Below the pieces are notes generated by a model that saw only the letters and a list, made by a program, of their open reading frames with translations, was not told the origin of the DNA and made no database searches. Made by a program: the position numbers and the translations under genes. Below, one piece after another: positions 63,447 through 64,000 of a DNA stretch of 64,000 nt. The stretch is from Tribonema minus (lineage: Eukaryota; Sar; Xanthophyceae; Tribonematales; Tribonemataceae): positions 248,001 to 312,000 of the forward strand of contig JAFCMP010000024.1 of NCBI GenBank assembly GCA_017506865.1, read 5' to 3'. Position 1 is the stretch's first letter; each line of letters opens with the position of its first letter.

Positions 63447-64000
63447 TGCATGCATGCATGTTCTTGCATGATCACCAGCTGCTTCTGCCAATACGCACTG
63501 AATATGGAGGTGTTCTTCACTGAGTTGTCTTCTTTGCCCGTGTGCCTCTTAATGCGACTGCGAGCACCAGCGGCACTGTATTCCCTTGACCAATAGTTGC
63601 TTGTCCCAAGAGATTGCGCGTTTAGTGTGCTTGCCCTGCCTGGACCTGTCTGTCAGATGTCGGAACGCTGGTGAGCCACTGCATGTATGTGCCGAAATTA
63701 GGCGTCAAATCTCCTTGCATACTTACATGCGATGAGCAAGACTTTTGTGCCTGTAGCGTAAGCTCGTGCACGCGCAAGGCTGCTTGTTCAGGCATAGCTG
63801 CACTTGAAGTAGCACATGAGCAGACACTACAACACCACTCTGCAGACCAGCACAATGTGGTGCCCAGTATACATGTGGTGCAGATTATACATAGGGCCAC
63901 ACTGTGTTCTCCCAAACAATCAAACTACAATGCGGGCCTTGACACAAATGCTCATTTCATAGCAAATTGCCAGTATATCAATACTTTCTAGTACTCATTA
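63447..64000. other. 3' flank of the ankyrin-type pseudogene
   Basis: Non-coding as far as I can see. The window ends here without another feature. Confidence 0.5.

Overview
The window is nuclear DNA from a eukaryote, most likely a photosynthetic alga with a secondary plastid (ochrophyte or haptophyte grade). Genes are cut into many exons by GT-AG (some GC-AG) introns of about 0.3-2.4 kb. Two genes begin with bipartite leaders of secondary-plastid type (hydrophobic signal peptide followed by a Phe-containing junction). Short (TTAGGG)n / (CCCTAA)n tracts lie inside introns and intergenic DNA. Ankyrin/F-box-like and Cys-His zinc-repeat proteins of kinds common in algae and giant viruses are present. 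All exon joins below were made by hand from splice signals, reading phase and family knowledge, with no transcript data.

Layout. 0-6.3 kb: a 5' fragment of a plastid-targeted protein (minus), an unrecognised Gln/His-rich gene (minus) and a small one-helix membrane protein (plus). 7.4-14.8 kb: the ribosome assembly factor RPF2 (minus, 6 exons), which diverges from an intronless HD-domain phosphohydrolase (plus), then a short putative membrane protein (plus). 15.8-21.1 kb: a direct tandem segmental duplication carrying two zinc-repeat genes. The second has a long coiled-coil/acidic N-terminus and a 55-bp tandem duplication that breaks its frame. The upstream copy also carries an orphan copy of the last exon of the neighbouring ABC gene. 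21.0-35.3 kb: a 15-exon plastid-leader ABCF/Uup-type ATPase (minus, 729 residues). 36.4-39.0 kb: a UBL3/MUB-like prenylated ubiquitin-fold protein (minus). 39.4-51.8 kb: a myotubularin phosphoinositide phosphatase (plus, 11 exons, 954 residues). 53.7-57.4 kb: a zinc-ribbon Nudix hydrolase (plus, 5 exons, 298 residues). 58.1-63.4 kb: a tandem pair of ankyrin-type genes, the first with one frameshift and the second clearly a pseudogene.

Most unusual signal. The introns of at least four unrelated genes (RPF2, ABCF, myotubularin, Nudix) hold direct, progressively decayed copies ('echoes') of the exon edge next to them, including the splice site. They recur at roughly 120-200 bp. Donor-side echoes lie downstream of the real exon and acceptor-side echoes lie upstream. 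The myotubularin exon-7 edge has at least six such copies in a row. Telomere-like repeats, long poly-C tracts and a recurring near-palindrome (ACTTCAA-S-TTGAAGT) occur in or near these units. This looks like a genome-wide intron-growth process working by boundary-spanning tandem duplication, and it is the main candidate for something undescribed.

The genes are ordinary housekeeping and regulatory loci and do not form one pathway. Divergent pairs (RPF2/HD and UBL/myotubularin) have short shared upstream regions of about 145 and 340 bp.
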